Source: Effrenium voratum
Taxonomy: Eukaryota; Sar; Dinophyceae; Suessiales; Symbiodiniaceae
Length of the DNA stretch: 64,000 nucleotides
Direction: 5' to 3'
Assembly: GCA_963377175.1 (NCBI GenBank)
Contig: CAUJNA010001456.1
Coordinates: 1 to 64,000 of the forward strand
The first letter of the stretch is position 1; each line of letters starts with the position of its first letter. Below the pieces are notes generated by a model. The model worked only from the letters and a program-made list of their open reading frames with translations, ran no database searches and was not told where the DNA came from. Made by a program: the position numbers and the translations under genes. Shown here piece after piece: positions 52,667 through 62,783 of this stretch.

Positions 52667-54533
52667 TTACTGGCCGTTGTACAAGGCCCTCAAACTCTCC
52701 GCCATGGAGACCGCCTTGTCGGACCCGAACTTTCGCCTCTCGCGCACAGAGTCCTTGACACACTGCGCCGTCACTTCCACGAGGATGCAGCGCTTCAGCA
52801 CCGCGCGCGTGTCCGCGTCGAAGACCTTGTCAAGCGGGCGAGCGCGCCACTCAAACCCGTCGAGCATGAGGTCCGGAGGGCAAATCTTTGCCATGTCGTC
52901 CAAGCTGTGGTGGAGTTTCGCCAGGTCCTGCACCGTGATGATCCTGAACGTCTCCGCAGGCACCTTCACGTCGTTGTAGCGACATTTGATGGTGGCTGGC
53001 AAGTCGGGCGACAGACCGAGGAGATGCTTCAGCGTGTCCACTCCCGCCTTGGGCGCCGATGTTGCTGCTGCTGATCTGAAGCTCGTCCAGGAGCAAAGGC
53101 CTCTCGTCGCGCAGGAGGCTGCGCTCGACCGCGGATCGCAGCATGTCCGGGCTGGACACCATGACGAACTCGTCCAGACCCACGTCGCGGGCCACCATGG
53201 CTGCCAGGCAACTTGCCAGGGGAGTTTTCCCCTTGCCGCTGTCTCCGTAGAAGATCAGAGTCCTTCGCTCGTCGCGAGCTCGCCCGTAGGCCTCGAAAAA
53301 GTCCAGTGGCTGCTTCTGGTGGACCTCGGGGTTGTACCACCAGCAGTTCACGGTGCTCTCGTTGATGACGAAGTCGGTCATCAGGAGTTGGCGATGGCGC
53401 GACACCAGCAGGCTCTCCTTTTGCAACTGGTCGTCCTGGAGTTGCTTGCGGAGCTGCAAGAGGGCCCTGCTCTGCAAGTGCACGAACTCGTCCTCACTGT
53501 TCGGCGGGCGCTTGCCGGTGTTCAAGGCCTTGTCGCCTCGGGAGGTCGTGTCGAGCTTGATGAGATGGCTCTGGAACTCGGACGTCGTCATATCGCCGTA
53601 GTTCTTCAAAACCCGTCGTGGGGAGAACTCTGGCGCCGGAGGTTCGTTTGCTGCAAAAAGGCCGTCGTACTCGCCCCGACTCATGGCCCGCATGGTCCCC
53701 TTCTGCTCCAAGCAGTTGGCCATCAGCTTCACGACATCGTGAAGCTTCCCCTTGCCAAGCTTGTAGAGCTTGGTGGACGCCGGAGGATGGGGCAGCAGCT
53801 TCATGGTGGGCTTGTGGAAGAAGACCCACAAGTTTGCCCCTCTTTCGGGTCGAAGCACGACGTGGTGGCTGACGTCAGGAGGCTGAGCTTGGCCCACGAG
53901 GCGCCACGCCATCCAAGCGCAACCTTTGCCCTGGTACTTGTCGTCCCCCACGCTGTAAAGGCACTCCAGCAGTTCTGCTTCGGACACACCCGGGCCTGTG
54001 TGGCGGAACTCGCAGGGAACCAGAACGTTGTTGCTGCTGTGGAAGACGGGAGCGGCCCTGTTCCTCATGAAATCCTCGTCTTGCGGCTCGGCGGCCCTTG
54101 GCAGCAAGAAGGTTTGCGGCTCCGGCTTCTCCGGCTCGCTCGCCTCGCTCGCCTCGCTCGCCTCGCTCGCCTCGCTCGCCTCGCTCGCCTTCCTCTTCAA
54201 GTTCAGGAAAATGGGCTGGCGCGGAGACTGAGGCTTCACGGGCGGAGTGTCCGGGGCGGCTTCGCGGCGATCCAACCACTCCACCAGGCGATGCTCCAAG
54301 TTCGTCGCCGGGTAGTCTTCACCCGCGGGCTCTTGGCCGGCCTTGACGAGTTCTTCAAAGATGGGCAGAGCCTGCTTGCAGCCGACGCTGTGGTAGGACA
54401 GTATGTCCCGCATGTCGTCCAGGGTCTCGAGCACGCGAGTCCCCATTTTCACGGAGTGCGGAAGGGCGGTAGACAGCACCAGGTTCGCTGCCGCCTCGCG
54501 CGCCTCGCGCTCGCACTCGGATCGAGTCGCCAT
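52667..54533 (-). pseudogene. P-loop ATPase, probably SF3/AAA-like replication helicase, one frameshift
   Basis: The first ATG is 54533 (MATRSECEREAREAAANL). A helical N-terminal region, a low-complexity six-fold SEA repeat (about 54131-54190), and a middle domain (HVVLRPERGANLWVFFHKP, KLHDVVKLMANCLEQ) precede the ATPase: GDSGKGKT (Walker A, 53246-53223) and RPLLLDEL (Walker B, near 53110-53086). After a frame change near 53045 the domain continues with LPATIKCRYNDVKVPAETFRI and a helical end, stopping at 52667. Size and motif spacing fit an SF3/Rep-like or AAA+ helicase used in viral DNA replication, but the SF3 motif C is not clear. Divergent from the polymerase-helicase. No primase domain was recognised in the N-terminus. 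Confidence 0.65.
54131..54190 (-). repeat. 9-bp microsatellite encoding SEA repeats
   Basis: GCCTCGCTC repeated about six times in frame inside the SF3-like gene, producing Ser-Glu-Ala repeats on the minus strand. Confidence 0.9.
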
Positions 54534-54586
54534 CGCAGACTGAGCTTGCTTCTTGAGCAAATAGTGACTTTGTTGAAAGCCAGCTG

Positions 54587-54619
54587 TGTTTAAACCCTAC
54601 AGGCACCACCCCGCCCGCT
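54587..54619. promoter_or_regulatory. Shared divergent-promoter element, second copy
   Basis: TGTTTAAACCCTACAGGCACCACCCCGCCCGC, near copy of 35875-35907, between two divergent genes and close to the SF3-like ATPase start. Confidence 0.55.
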
Positions 54620-54719
54620 GTGAAAACGCTCTGACGGCCTGATAACCCGTTTGAACGCACCCCCGACTTGGCCGCGCCGAGCAAAAAAAAACTGGGCCCG
54701 TAAAAAAAGAATGGCAAGT

Positions 54720-57700
54720 TGGGCGTGACAACGACAGCAGATCACGGAGGCCGCGGACGGCGGCGCCCGGGCTCGCACGGGGGCGGATGGTGCCGTCGTG
54801 CTGAACCTGCGGCGCGGCCGGGGGCCTACGCGCTGCTCTCGCGCGCGGACGGGCAGCTGACCCGGGCGGGCCAGCACTACTACTCCCACCTGGGCCTGCG
54901 GCCTCCCAGCAAGGACTTCGACTACAACCAGCCCCTCATCCGCGAGGGGCCAACGACTACATCCTGCTGCGCAACGGGCAGAAGAAGCTCGTGCGCTCCC
55001 TGCAGGGCGGAGAGCACCGGCTGACCAAGCTGGGCAAGGGCTTCTTCCGCGACAAGTACTACGAGTACCTGGTCCACGTGCCGGTGATCATCCGGGGCAG
55101 GCCGCCGGCGCGGGCTACGAGCGCAGGGACTGGCTGCCGGTGAACGAGCTGGGCGGCGCCATGACGAGGCACCCGGCGCACCTCACGGAGGAGCAGGTGG
55201 CGCAGCGGGTCAGGCAACAAGTGGAGGCCTCGCTGGACCCGGGCGGCCCCATCCTGCAGCTCGCGGACGAGACCTACTTCCTCGACCCCGAGGGGCACTG
55301 GGTGGTCAGCACCCAGAGCACGCACTACAGGAACTCCAGGACCGAGGTGGAGACGCTCCAGCGCCAGCGCATGAGGGGCCTGAGGAGCGTGAGCTTCCAG
55401 CTGCCCTGCGCGAGGAGGACGTGCTGCCGAGCGCCTTCGAGGACAAGCCGCTCTGCGTGCCCCGGCAGCTGGCCGAGCTGCTGCAGCTGAGCGTGGAGGA
55501 GGTGTTCGCGGACTTCGACGCCATGCTGCGCCACGACTGGAGGCGCCTCGGCATCTCCGCCGAGGAGGTGCGAGAGTTCTGCGTGTGGCGCAACGCCCCG
55601 ATGCGCGTGCTGAGCTCGCAGGGCGACCTGGTGGACAGCTACGACCCGGCGCTGAAGGAGCACCGCACCGTTTGCTTCTTGGCCTTCGACGGGCACTGCT
55701 ACATGTACCGGGCCGTGAAGAGGGTGCTGGAGAGGCAGGCGGCGCGCGTGCTGTACCGGGGCGAGGCGAGGCAGACCCTGCCGCCCATCCAAGAGTGGAG
55801 GCGCTTCGACGCCGCGGACGTGCAGCCGGGCCTGTTCTGGTGCGAGGACCTGCGGGAGGCGCGGCGCCAGCTCATGGCCGTCGGCGAGAGCCCCATGGCC
55901 ATCAGCAGCCCGGCGCAGTACTGCGGGCTGAGGCTGAGGCGGGGCACCAGGATCCGAGAGCTGCCGGAGGAGCACGAGGTGCTGCGGAGGTGGTGCGAGG
56001 CGCTCAACCAGGAGTACCGGGGCCAGCGCCTGGCCGGCTTGGCGCACGAGAATTTTTTGAAGCTGCTGAAGGCGAAGCGGGAAGTGCCCGGCGCGGCGGA
56101 GAGGCAGAAGACCCTGGCCGCGCAGGACGGCAAGTGCGCGCTGTGCGGCTGCGGGCTGACGACCGGCGCCTGCGAGCTGGACCACGTGGTGCCGGTGAGG
56201 CAGGCCTTTGCGGGCAGCGTGCAAACTTTGCAGGCGCTGTGCGGCGACTGCCACAGCGAGAAGACGCTGAGGGAGAGTGCGCAGCCCACGAGTTTGGAGA
56301 GCCGCGTGGCCCCCGGCGTCATGGAGTACGTCCGGAGCCCCAAGCTGCCCCCTCTGGTTTTGAGGCGCAGACGTGCGCAAAGGACGCGCTGTACGTCGGC
56401 GTGGACGTGGTGCGCTGCAGGCGCAACGGGCTGGCCAACGCCCCCTTCCCCCTGCCCATCCTGTGCCCGGCGGACGGCGTTGATCCCGTGGACGGCGTGC
56501 TGCCGGACCTGGGCTTTGTGGAGGGCTGCTGCGACGCGAGGCAGTCCTGCCTGAACCAGTTGCCGTACGTGGGGCCCGGCTGGTACCCGAAGGTTTCGCT
56601 GGCCGCGATGCTGGACCTGGGCGTCTGCCGCTGGGACCACATCGTGTTGGGCATCTCCGCGCGGAGCCACGTGACGCGGCGACGCTGCGGCGCGCGCTGG
56701 AGCGCATGGACGCCGCGTGGCCCGAGGGCGAGGAGCACATGGCCAAGCTCAGCGTGAACGCGATGATAGGCCTGTGGGCGCGCAGCACGGAGGTGGTCTA
56801 CAGCGTGCGCAGCAGCAGCAGCGAGCTGGACGGCGCGGGCGCGGACTTCTCTCAGGCCATCGCCTACGAGGGGGGCATGGTGTGGGACTTCGTCTACGCC
56901 AGGAGGCTGCTGAGCAACGGCACCTACCGCCCCATCCACGACGCGGTCCTGTGCTTCGAGCACTGCATGGTGGCCAAGGCCCGGCGCATCCTGGACGCGC
57001 CGCCGCGGTACCTGGCGCAGGTGAAGACGGACTGCCTGCTGACGCAGCGGCTTCCGAAGCGCTTCGCGGAGCGGCTGCGGGCGCTGGAGGCACTGCGCCA
57101 CCCGGACGGCACGCCCGTCTACCGCGTGGAAGAGACGAAGCCTTTGCTGGGCGGCAGGGCGCCGCGCATGGAGGCGGAGCGCCCCAAACAGCGGAGGTGG
57201 AACGGGGTGGACGACCCCGTGGGCCACTGCCTGGCGGGCACCTCCCTGCTGCTCACGGGCCTGCCGGGCACCGGAAAGACGCACCTGGCCCGCACCATTG
57301 TTGCGAGGCTGCGAGAGCAGGGCGAGGCGGTGCACCTCGCCTCAAAGACGCACTGCTCCGCGCAGAACCTGGGCCTGGGGGCGCAGACGGCCGACCACTG
57401 GGTGCGCAGGTACGTGCGCGGCGGCAGCGCGCAAAAGCTGGACTGGCTGGTGGTGGAGGAGATCACGCAGCAGGACATGGCGCTCTGGGCGGACCTGGCC
57501 TGCGTGGGGCTGAACGCCGACGTGAAGTTCCTGCTGCTGGGAGACTTCCGGCAGCTGCCGGCCGTGCTGGACTCCTGGCCGGGCGGCCCATCAGCGCGCC
57601 GTTGGAGCACAGCCAGCTCATCCGCGACCTGGCCGGCGGGCACAAGCACGAGCTCACGGAGAACATGCGCTCCGACCCCGGCATCTTCGACTTCGTGAAG

Positions 57701-58306
57701 TGGCTGCGGGTCGGCGAGGAGGCGTGCCCCACGCTGGAGCAGGCCAAGGCGAGGCTGAGGGAGCTCTACCCCTCCAAGCCCGGGTGGCCGGACACCACGC
57801 TGGTCATCAGCCACAGCAAGCGCATGGCCGTCAACGCAGCGGCAAACCGGGCCCTGGCGCCGGAGGGCTCCAAGCTCTTGGAGCTGGAGACGCAGGTCAT
57901 CCACATAGATTTGGGTTGCTACGAAACGGTACCAACCCAAAACGGTTGTGATAAATCTATACCAACCAATGGGTGTGATAAACCTATAACACAAAACAGC
58001 CCGCAGAGCATGAGGGTGTGGCCGGGGCTGCGCCTCATCGGGGCCGGCGGAAAAATTCCCAAGGGCGTCGTTGTGGCCGTGGCGGAAGTGGAGCCGGACG
58101 GAGTGAGGCTGGACAACGGCATGCGGCTGAAGAACCAGGAGCTGCTGCGGGCCACCCGGCCCAGCCACGCGGTGACCTACGCCAGCTGCCAGGGCCTCAC
58201 CCTCCACAACCGCGTCCGCCTGGACCTGGAGTCCTGCCACCTCACGCTGCGCCACCTGTACGTGGGCGCCTCGCGGGCCACGAGCTCCGAGCTGCTGGAG
58301 GCCTAG
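54720..58306 (+). pseudogene. Giant replication protein: HNH - PolB-like - SF1 helicase, with several frameshifts
   Basis: About 1,190 codons in one direction, with frame changes near 54945, 55105, 55405, 56355, 56690 and 57590. The N-terminal region contains CVPRQLAELLQLSVEEVFADF and FLAFDGHCYMYR, reminiscent of the front part of Polinton-type B polymerases. An HNH nuclease follows (CALCGC at 56135-56152, ELDHVVPV, LCGDCHSEKT near 56240). Then polymerase-like motifs: VGVDVVRCRRN (motif A-like, near 56395), AKLSVNAMIGLW (K-x3-N-x3-G, near 56740) and QVKTDCLL (motif C-like, near 57020). The C-terminal part is an SF1/Pif1-RecD helicase: GLPGTGKT (57258-57281), LVVEEI, GDFRQLPAV, ELTENMRSD, YASCQGLTL and LYVGASRAT. 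Helicase and HNH are certain; PolB is an inference from motif spacing. The true start is not resolved. Confidence 0.72.
57903..57999 (+). repeat. AT-rich in-frame insertion inside the helicase
   Basis: Three imperfect units (GGTTGCTACGAAACGGTACC, GGTTGTGATAAATCTATACC, GGGTGTGATAAACCTATAAC) encode GCYETVPTQN/GCDKSIPTN/GCDKPITQN. The AT content is far above that of the surrounding GC-rich gene, yet the frame is kept. Confidence 0.8.
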
Positions 58307-58779
58307 AACGTGCAGCACGGCGCCTCCAGGGGCTCCAGCATGAGGTGGCGCACCTCGAAGAGCACGCCCCACTGCCTGCCCATCAGCCACACGTGCCGGG
58401 CCTCCACAAGCGCGCGGCACCTGCGGCGCGCGAACTCCGCGGGGCGCGGCACGCGGTTGCCGGCGGAGTCCCAGAAGAGGCAGCGCTCCAAGTCCATCTT
58501 GCACTTCACGTGCTTGCCCTTGGCGCTCACCTTGACGGCGCGCTGCAGCTGGCTCTCAAGCTCGGCGCGGGTGACCCCCGCAAAGGGCTTCTGGAAGATG
58601 ATCATGTCGTCGACGACGGCCTGCTCCACCCCATCCGTCCACGCCCCCAGGTCGGTGTTGCTCGCAAAGCACACGCCCACCCTCTTGGCCCCGTCGTCCT
58701 GGAAGTTGCCGGGCTCCCACAGCACCTCCACGTCCACCTTGCACAGCAGCGCGCCCTCATGGGAGTCCTCTATGGACAT
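58303..58779 (-). CDS. Unrecognised 158-residue viral protein
   Basis: ATG at 58779 (MSIEDSHEGALLCKVDVEVL), intact to 58303, where it overlaps the last codon of the helicase gene tail-to-tail. Mixed alpha/beta composition with KRVGVCFASNTDLGAW, AVVDDMIIFQKPFAG, KHVKCKMDLERCLFWDSAGN and a Cys pair at the end (PCCTF). No domain known to me. The region's clean open frame and position between replication and methylation genes argue that it is real. Confidence 0.65.
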   Translation of the reverse strand: MSIEDSHEGALLCKVDVEVLWEPGNFQDDGAKRVGVCFASNTDLGAWTDGVEQAVVDDMIIFQKPFAGVTRAELESQLQRAVKVSAKGKHVKCKMDLERCLFWDSAGNRVPRPAEFARRRCRALVEARHVWLMGRQWGVLFEVRHLMLEPLEAPCCTF

Positions 58780-58920
58780 GAACTTCCCCCCCTTGGCATT
58801 TGGTCTGAACGTCCAGTGCGAAGTTCGGCTCCTTTTTTTTATCCGTAGGAAAAAAGTCCGGTCCGATGAACGTGCGAGTTTTCTTGGTCGTCGCAGTGGC
58901 GGTGATCTTGCTCTTTAAAA

Positions 58921-59574
58921 ATGCCGAGGCTCCTGGAGCTTTTCTGCGGCACCAAGTCGGGGGGCAGGGCCTTCGAGGCGGCGGGCTGGGAGGTCGTCTC
59001 CCTGGACATCGTGTCGAAATTTGAGCCGACAATCCTCTGCGACATCCGGAGCTGGGACTACACGACGTTTCCGGGGCACTTCGACATGGTCTGGGCCAGC
59101 CCGGTCTGCACGGAATATAGCCGCGCGCTGACGACGCGCCCGCGGCGGCTCCTGGAGGGCGACGCGCTGGTGCTCAGCGCCCTTGAGATCATTGCGCACT
59201 TTGACCCGCTCATGTGGATTGTGGAGAACCCGGCCACCGGGCTGCTGAAGACCCGGCCGGTCATGGAGCGTCTGCCCTGGGTGGACGTGACCTACTGCAA
59301 GTACGGAACTCCGTACAAAAAGCAGACGCGGCTGTGGACCAACATGCGCTGGAGGCCGAGGCGAGGCCTGTGCAAGCCCGGCAGCCGCTGCGAGGCGTGG
59401 CAGGACGGCAGGCACCTCCGGGCCGCGCAGCGGGGGCCGCGGCTGATGGAGGGGCAGTACGAGAGGGTCAGCCAATCGCGCGAGCTGCTCTACAGCGTTC
59501 CTGCCGCGCGGTGCGAGGAGATTGCGCGCGCGGCCACGGAGGAGCTTGCGGAGCGGCTGAGCATTCCGGATTAG
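58921..59574 (+). CDS. Small cytosine-C5 DNA methyltransferase-like protein
   Basis: 217 residues. LLELFCGTKSGGRAF (4-18) is the C5-MTase motif I; SLDI (27-30) is the acidic strand; WASPVCTEYS (58-67) holds the motif IV Cys (VC instead of PC); WIVENPATG (99-107) is motif VI with ENP for ENV. The target-recognition region and motifs VIII-X of full Dcm enzymes are short or absent, as in small viral and phage versions. It would modify viral or host DNA, or be a non-catalytic relative. Intact. It starts in TTTAAAAATGCC, about 140 bp from the divergent ORFan. Confidence 0.8.
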   Translation: MPRLLELFCGTKSGGRAFEAAGWEVVSLDIVSKFEPTILCDIRSWDYTTFPGHFDMVWASPVCTEYSRALTTRPRRLLEGDALVLSALEIIAHFDPLMWIVENPATGLLKTRPVMERLPWVDVTYCKYGTPYKKQTRLWTNMRWRPRRGLCKPGSRCEAWQDGRHLRAAQRGPRLMEGQYERVSQSRELLYSVPAARCEEIARAATEELAERLSIPD

Positions 59575-59577
59575 ACC

Positions 59578-59622
59578 GTTCAGGCTTCGTCTAATCCGAC
59601 GAGCCTGGAACAGTCCTTTTTT
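59578..59622 (+). terminator. Hairpin plus T tract after the C5-methyltransferase gene
   Basis: CAGGCTTCGTC-taatcc-GACGAGCCTG (59581-59607) followed by GAACAGTCCTTTTTT starts 7 bp after the stop codon. It looks like an intrinsic-terminator-type gene end. Confidence 0.7.
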
Positions 59623-59647
59623 CCATGTTTTTTGCATGTTTTTGGGC

Positions 59648-59825
59648 GGTGCCACTAAACGCCAAAAATGGCGAAGAGGGGCACCCCCGCCTTTTTTTAT
59701 CGTTTTTGGGCGCATTCAAAAGCGGTGTCACGTTTCACCAAAAATGGTGAAGCGTGACACCCCCGCCTTCGTTTTTTGGGCGCACTCAAAAGCGGTGTCA
59801 CGATTCATCAAAAATGATGAAGACC
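59648..59825. repeat. Three hairpins in the convergent gene-end region
   Basis: Period about 72 bp: GGTGCC..CGCCA-AAAA-TGGCG..GGCACC; GGTGTCACG.TTCACCA-AAA-TGGTGAA.CGTGACACC; and TTCATCA-AAAA-TGATGAA. The loop is constant and stems change on both sides. They lie between the tail-to-tail ends of the methyltransferase and major capsid genes. Confidence 0.9.
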
Positions 59826-59830
59826 GGGCC

Positions 59831-61104
59831 TTAGTCAAGCACGGAAACGCCCGTGCCGGAGAGCGTCACCAGCTGGTAGGCCACCAAATGGATGAACAGG
59901 TCCGTCATCGTGCCGTCCAGGCCCTTGAAGGTGAACCGGGCAAGGTCGCCCGAGCGGGTGCTGACGCCACTCAGCGGCATCTTGGGCACACGCTCGGTGG
60001 GAAAGCCGGCAATGAAGCTGTGGCGCAGGTAGCCCACACGGCCAATGTCAATGTTGCGCACCGTGTCGTCGTAAGTACCCGCAAGGACCGAGAGGAAATG
60101 GAAGTGCTCCGAGGCTCCCTTCATAGGATTGTGAGGGTACTGCAGGCTGCCCAGCTGCATCTGCGATTCCAGGAGGCTGTCCTCCTGCCTGGCCGCGCCG
60201 ATGGGGGCCACGTCCTGCCCCGGGTTGGCCAGCAAGTGGATCTTGGAGCCCGCGTCGTTGTCCCAGAAGGTCACGAACGCGCCCATGAGTTTCGTGAAGG
60301 CGCTCGCCACGGTGACGTTGTGCTCCGCCACGCCGTTCGGGACGCTGGACTGCTGCGTGTGCACCGTGGGGTAGCTGAACACCAGGGACCTGCCTGACAA
60401 AAGCTCGCGGTTGAAGGACTCCACCAGCGCAGAGTCCAGGACGACCTGGGAGGCCAGAACTCGGACGTTCTGGATCTCGAAGTCGGTGCTCAGCGTGGCC
60501 CCGGCCGGGTGCGCCCCGGCGTTCTCGGAACACAGCGCAGTCGTGGCGTCCGCAAACTCAATTTCTATCACCAGGTTCAGCTGCGGCGGCAGCATCTTCC
60601 CGCAGCGCAGGATGCCCACCATGGTGGGACGCAGCAGCACGTCCGCGTAGCCGCCCTGGTGCACCGCGCGGGCGATGCGCGGGTCGTTCACTTCGTCGAA
60701 ACCCTCCATGGCCTTGTTGCGGTTGTACTCGCGGCCCTTCAGCAGGTCATGCACGGCCACGGTGCGGCCGTAGTAGTTGATGTCGTCGCAGCGCTGGCCG
60801 TTGGCGAGACCTGGACGCGCTGGACGAAGCAGGCGGGGTTGGGCGTGGCCGGGGCCAGCGGGTTGGTGCCGTCCGTGTTCCTGACGCGGAAGGCGATCTT
60901 GATGGACTCGGGGTCGATGAAGGACTTGCCGCTGGTGAGCGGGATGCGGCAGACCCTAGAGGTTGTGGGGGAGAAGGAACTCAGCGAGCTGGGGAAGTAC
61001 TGCACGTCATGCCGCGCCGCCACGTAGCTGGTGTTGCTCGTTTTCAGCTTGTAGTCCAGGCTCTGCATCAGCTCATCCTGGGCTCCGGCGGTGACTACCT
61101 CCAT
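59831..61104 (-). pseudogene. Major capsid protein (double-jelly-roll type, Polinton-like), one frameshift
   Basis: ATG at 61104 after a TATATAAACAAGC context. The N-terminus has VAARHDVQYFPSSLSSFSPT and RVCRIPLTSGKSFIDPESI, the start pattern of Polinton-like and adintovirus capsid proteins; then FRVRNTDGTNP. At about 60806-60812 one base is missing, and the frame resumes as DDINYYGRTVAVHDLL..., with DVLLRPTMVGILRCGKMLPPQLNLVIEIEFA, SYPTVHTQQSS, ASAFTKLMGAFVTFWD, LGSLQYPHNPMKGASEHF and a terminal FTFKGLDGTMTDLFIHLVAYQ. About 424 residues if continuous, a normal size. It forms the capsid shell with the penton-like protein. The single indel could be real or an assembly error. Confidence 0.8.
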
Positions 61105-61149
61105 GCTTGTTTATATACACGCATTTTGACTCGTACGGCGAAGGAAAAA

Positions 61150-61490
61150 CTATTCTTCTAGGGCCTACATTGATGTAGGCCCTGGACTAATAGCATTTTG
61201 CAGCGCAAAACCGTGCAAAACGAGCTATTCTTACAGGGCGTATATTGATATACGGACTAGACTAATAGCATTTTGTAGCCCAAAACCGTGCAAAAAAGCT
61301 ATTCTTCCAGTGTCTATATTGATATAGAGCCTAGAAGAATAGCATTTTGCAGCCCAAAACCGTGTAAAACTCTATTACTCCAGTGCCTACATTGATGTAG
61401 GCACTGGAGTAATAGAGTTTTGGAGCCCAAAACCATGCAAAACAAGCTATTAGCCCAGGGCCTACATTTGCGTAGGCCCTGGGCTAATAG
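61150..61490. repeat. Five 44-nt CTATT...AATAG hairpins upstream of the capsid gene
   Basis: Five units of about 74 bp. Units 4 (61372-61415) and 5 (61447-61490) have 20- and 19-bp stems; their arms differ from each other by matched changes (ACTCCAGTG/CACTGGAGT versus AGCCCAGGG/CCCTGGGCT). Spacers read CATTTTGCAGC(G/C)CAAAACCGTGCAAAA. Confidence 0.92.
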
Positions 61491-61556
61491 CATTTTGCAG
61501 CGCAAAAACCGTGCAAAATAAACTCTCCCCCAGGAGGAGGGTTTTTATTTTTTTTT

Positions 61557-62779
61557 TTAAGCAGCCTCAATGTCTCGCGCCAGCTGGTCAAAGCTGGGCG
61601 GAGGCAGGCTCCGGCGTGACTGCCCGGAACTGGAGCTTGCCCGCGAGCTCTGGGACTGTGGCAGGGCCACGGGGTTCAGGCCCCAGGAGAAGGGGCGCGG
61701 CGTGTTGTTGGACTGCGCCTGCACGCGGAAGCCGGACTGCGAGGAGGCGCGGCTGCTTGCGGGGCTGCCTGAAGTGCTGCTGCCTGAGCGCAGCGAGAAG
61801 TGCTGGGGCTGAGTGGCGTCGTTCATGGTGTTGGCGGACCGCACGTCCTGCACGGCGGCGTCCTCGCTGCCCTGCTGGGGCCGGAAGAGCGTGTTCTCGA
61901 GGACCCAGCCCGTGCCGCGGGCCAGGCCGTAGGCTGCGCCGCCCGCAATGCCAACGGCCAACCCCGCCGTTGCCGCCGCGCCAACACCCGCCGCGCCAGC
62001 CAACGTTCCAGCAACCTCGCCCGCGGTGGGCGCCAGTGCTGCTGCTCCTTCCGCCAGGCCCCCCAGGTACCCGAAGGCTCCGCCCACGCCCTCAGCGGCA
62101 ACGGCAACCTCGCCCTCCTCCGCAGCCACCACTGCCGTCTCCTCAACGGCCTCCGCACCGCGCTCCACCTCCTGCGCGCGCTGCCCCGCCTCGTCCAGGA
62201 GGCGCTCCACGTCACTGGGCCGGCCGATGATCTGCGGAGGCGGCTGCGCCGGGCCCGGGCGGGGCAGCACGTTCAGGCGCACGTACTCCGCTGCGTCCTG
62301 GGGCAGCTGAGAGCGGAAGGCCTGCGCGGCTGCCAGTCCCGCTGCCCCTGCGCCTTTGAGGTCCGCTGCCGCCTGCGCGCCGTCTGCAGTGCCGCGCAGA
62401 CGGTCCGTGATGGAGGGCGGCCCCTGCCCGTTGCTGGCCAGCGCGCCGGCCTCGGGGTCTCCCGCAGGTCGTCCTCAACAAAGCGGGTTCCGCCGTACCC
62501 TTGGTACCTCCGCGCAAGGCGCACGTCCTCGTCCGTGGCCTCTGCGGGAGTGCGGAAGCCTTCCTCGGGAATTGCCTGCAGAGGCGTGTGCTGCAGGGGC
62601 CGGGGGTTGGGGTCCTCGCTGGACTGCACAAAATCGTCCAGGTAGAAGTTGCTTGTGATGAACGAGGTGGCCTTGCGGTCCGGCTGGTCCAGGGGCAGCG
62701 GCTCGTTCCGCTCCAGGTAGCCCACCACCTGCTCAAAGCGCGGGCGCTGGTTGAAGCCGTGCGCCCGAAGCGTCTTCAT
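61557..62779 (-). pseudogene. Structural protein with Gly/Ala membrane-active segment, one frameshift
   Basis: ATG at 62779 (MKTLRAHGFNQRPRFEQVV). The first part is acidic/Pro-rich (NFYLDDFVQSSEDPNPRPLQH, ARRYQGYGGTRFVEDDL). Near 62460 the frame shifts by one base and continues as GALASNGQGPPSITDRLRG, then VERLLDEAGQRAQEVERG, and a long Ala/Gly-rich hydrophobic stretch (GTLAGAAGVGAAATAGLAVG, GGAAYGLARGTGWVLE). The Ser/Gln-rich C-terminus ends FDQLARDIEAA. By position between the small capsid genes and the major capsid gene, and by its hydrophobic core, it may be a minor virion protein that disrupts membranes during entry, but there is no family match I can name. Confidence 0.5.
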
Positions 62780-62783
62780 CTCT

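Noticed and set aside
52986..54593. A 535-residue plus-strand frame opposite the SF3-like ATPase
   Set aside because: It is the antisense shadow of a GC-rich gene; the minus strand carries Walker A and B motifs.
61150..61490. CTATT...AATAG hairpins considered as tRNA genes or integron attC sites
   Set aside because: No cloverleaf or anticodon arm, and no integron integrase or gene cassettes; stem sequences differ in a way that fits structural selection only.
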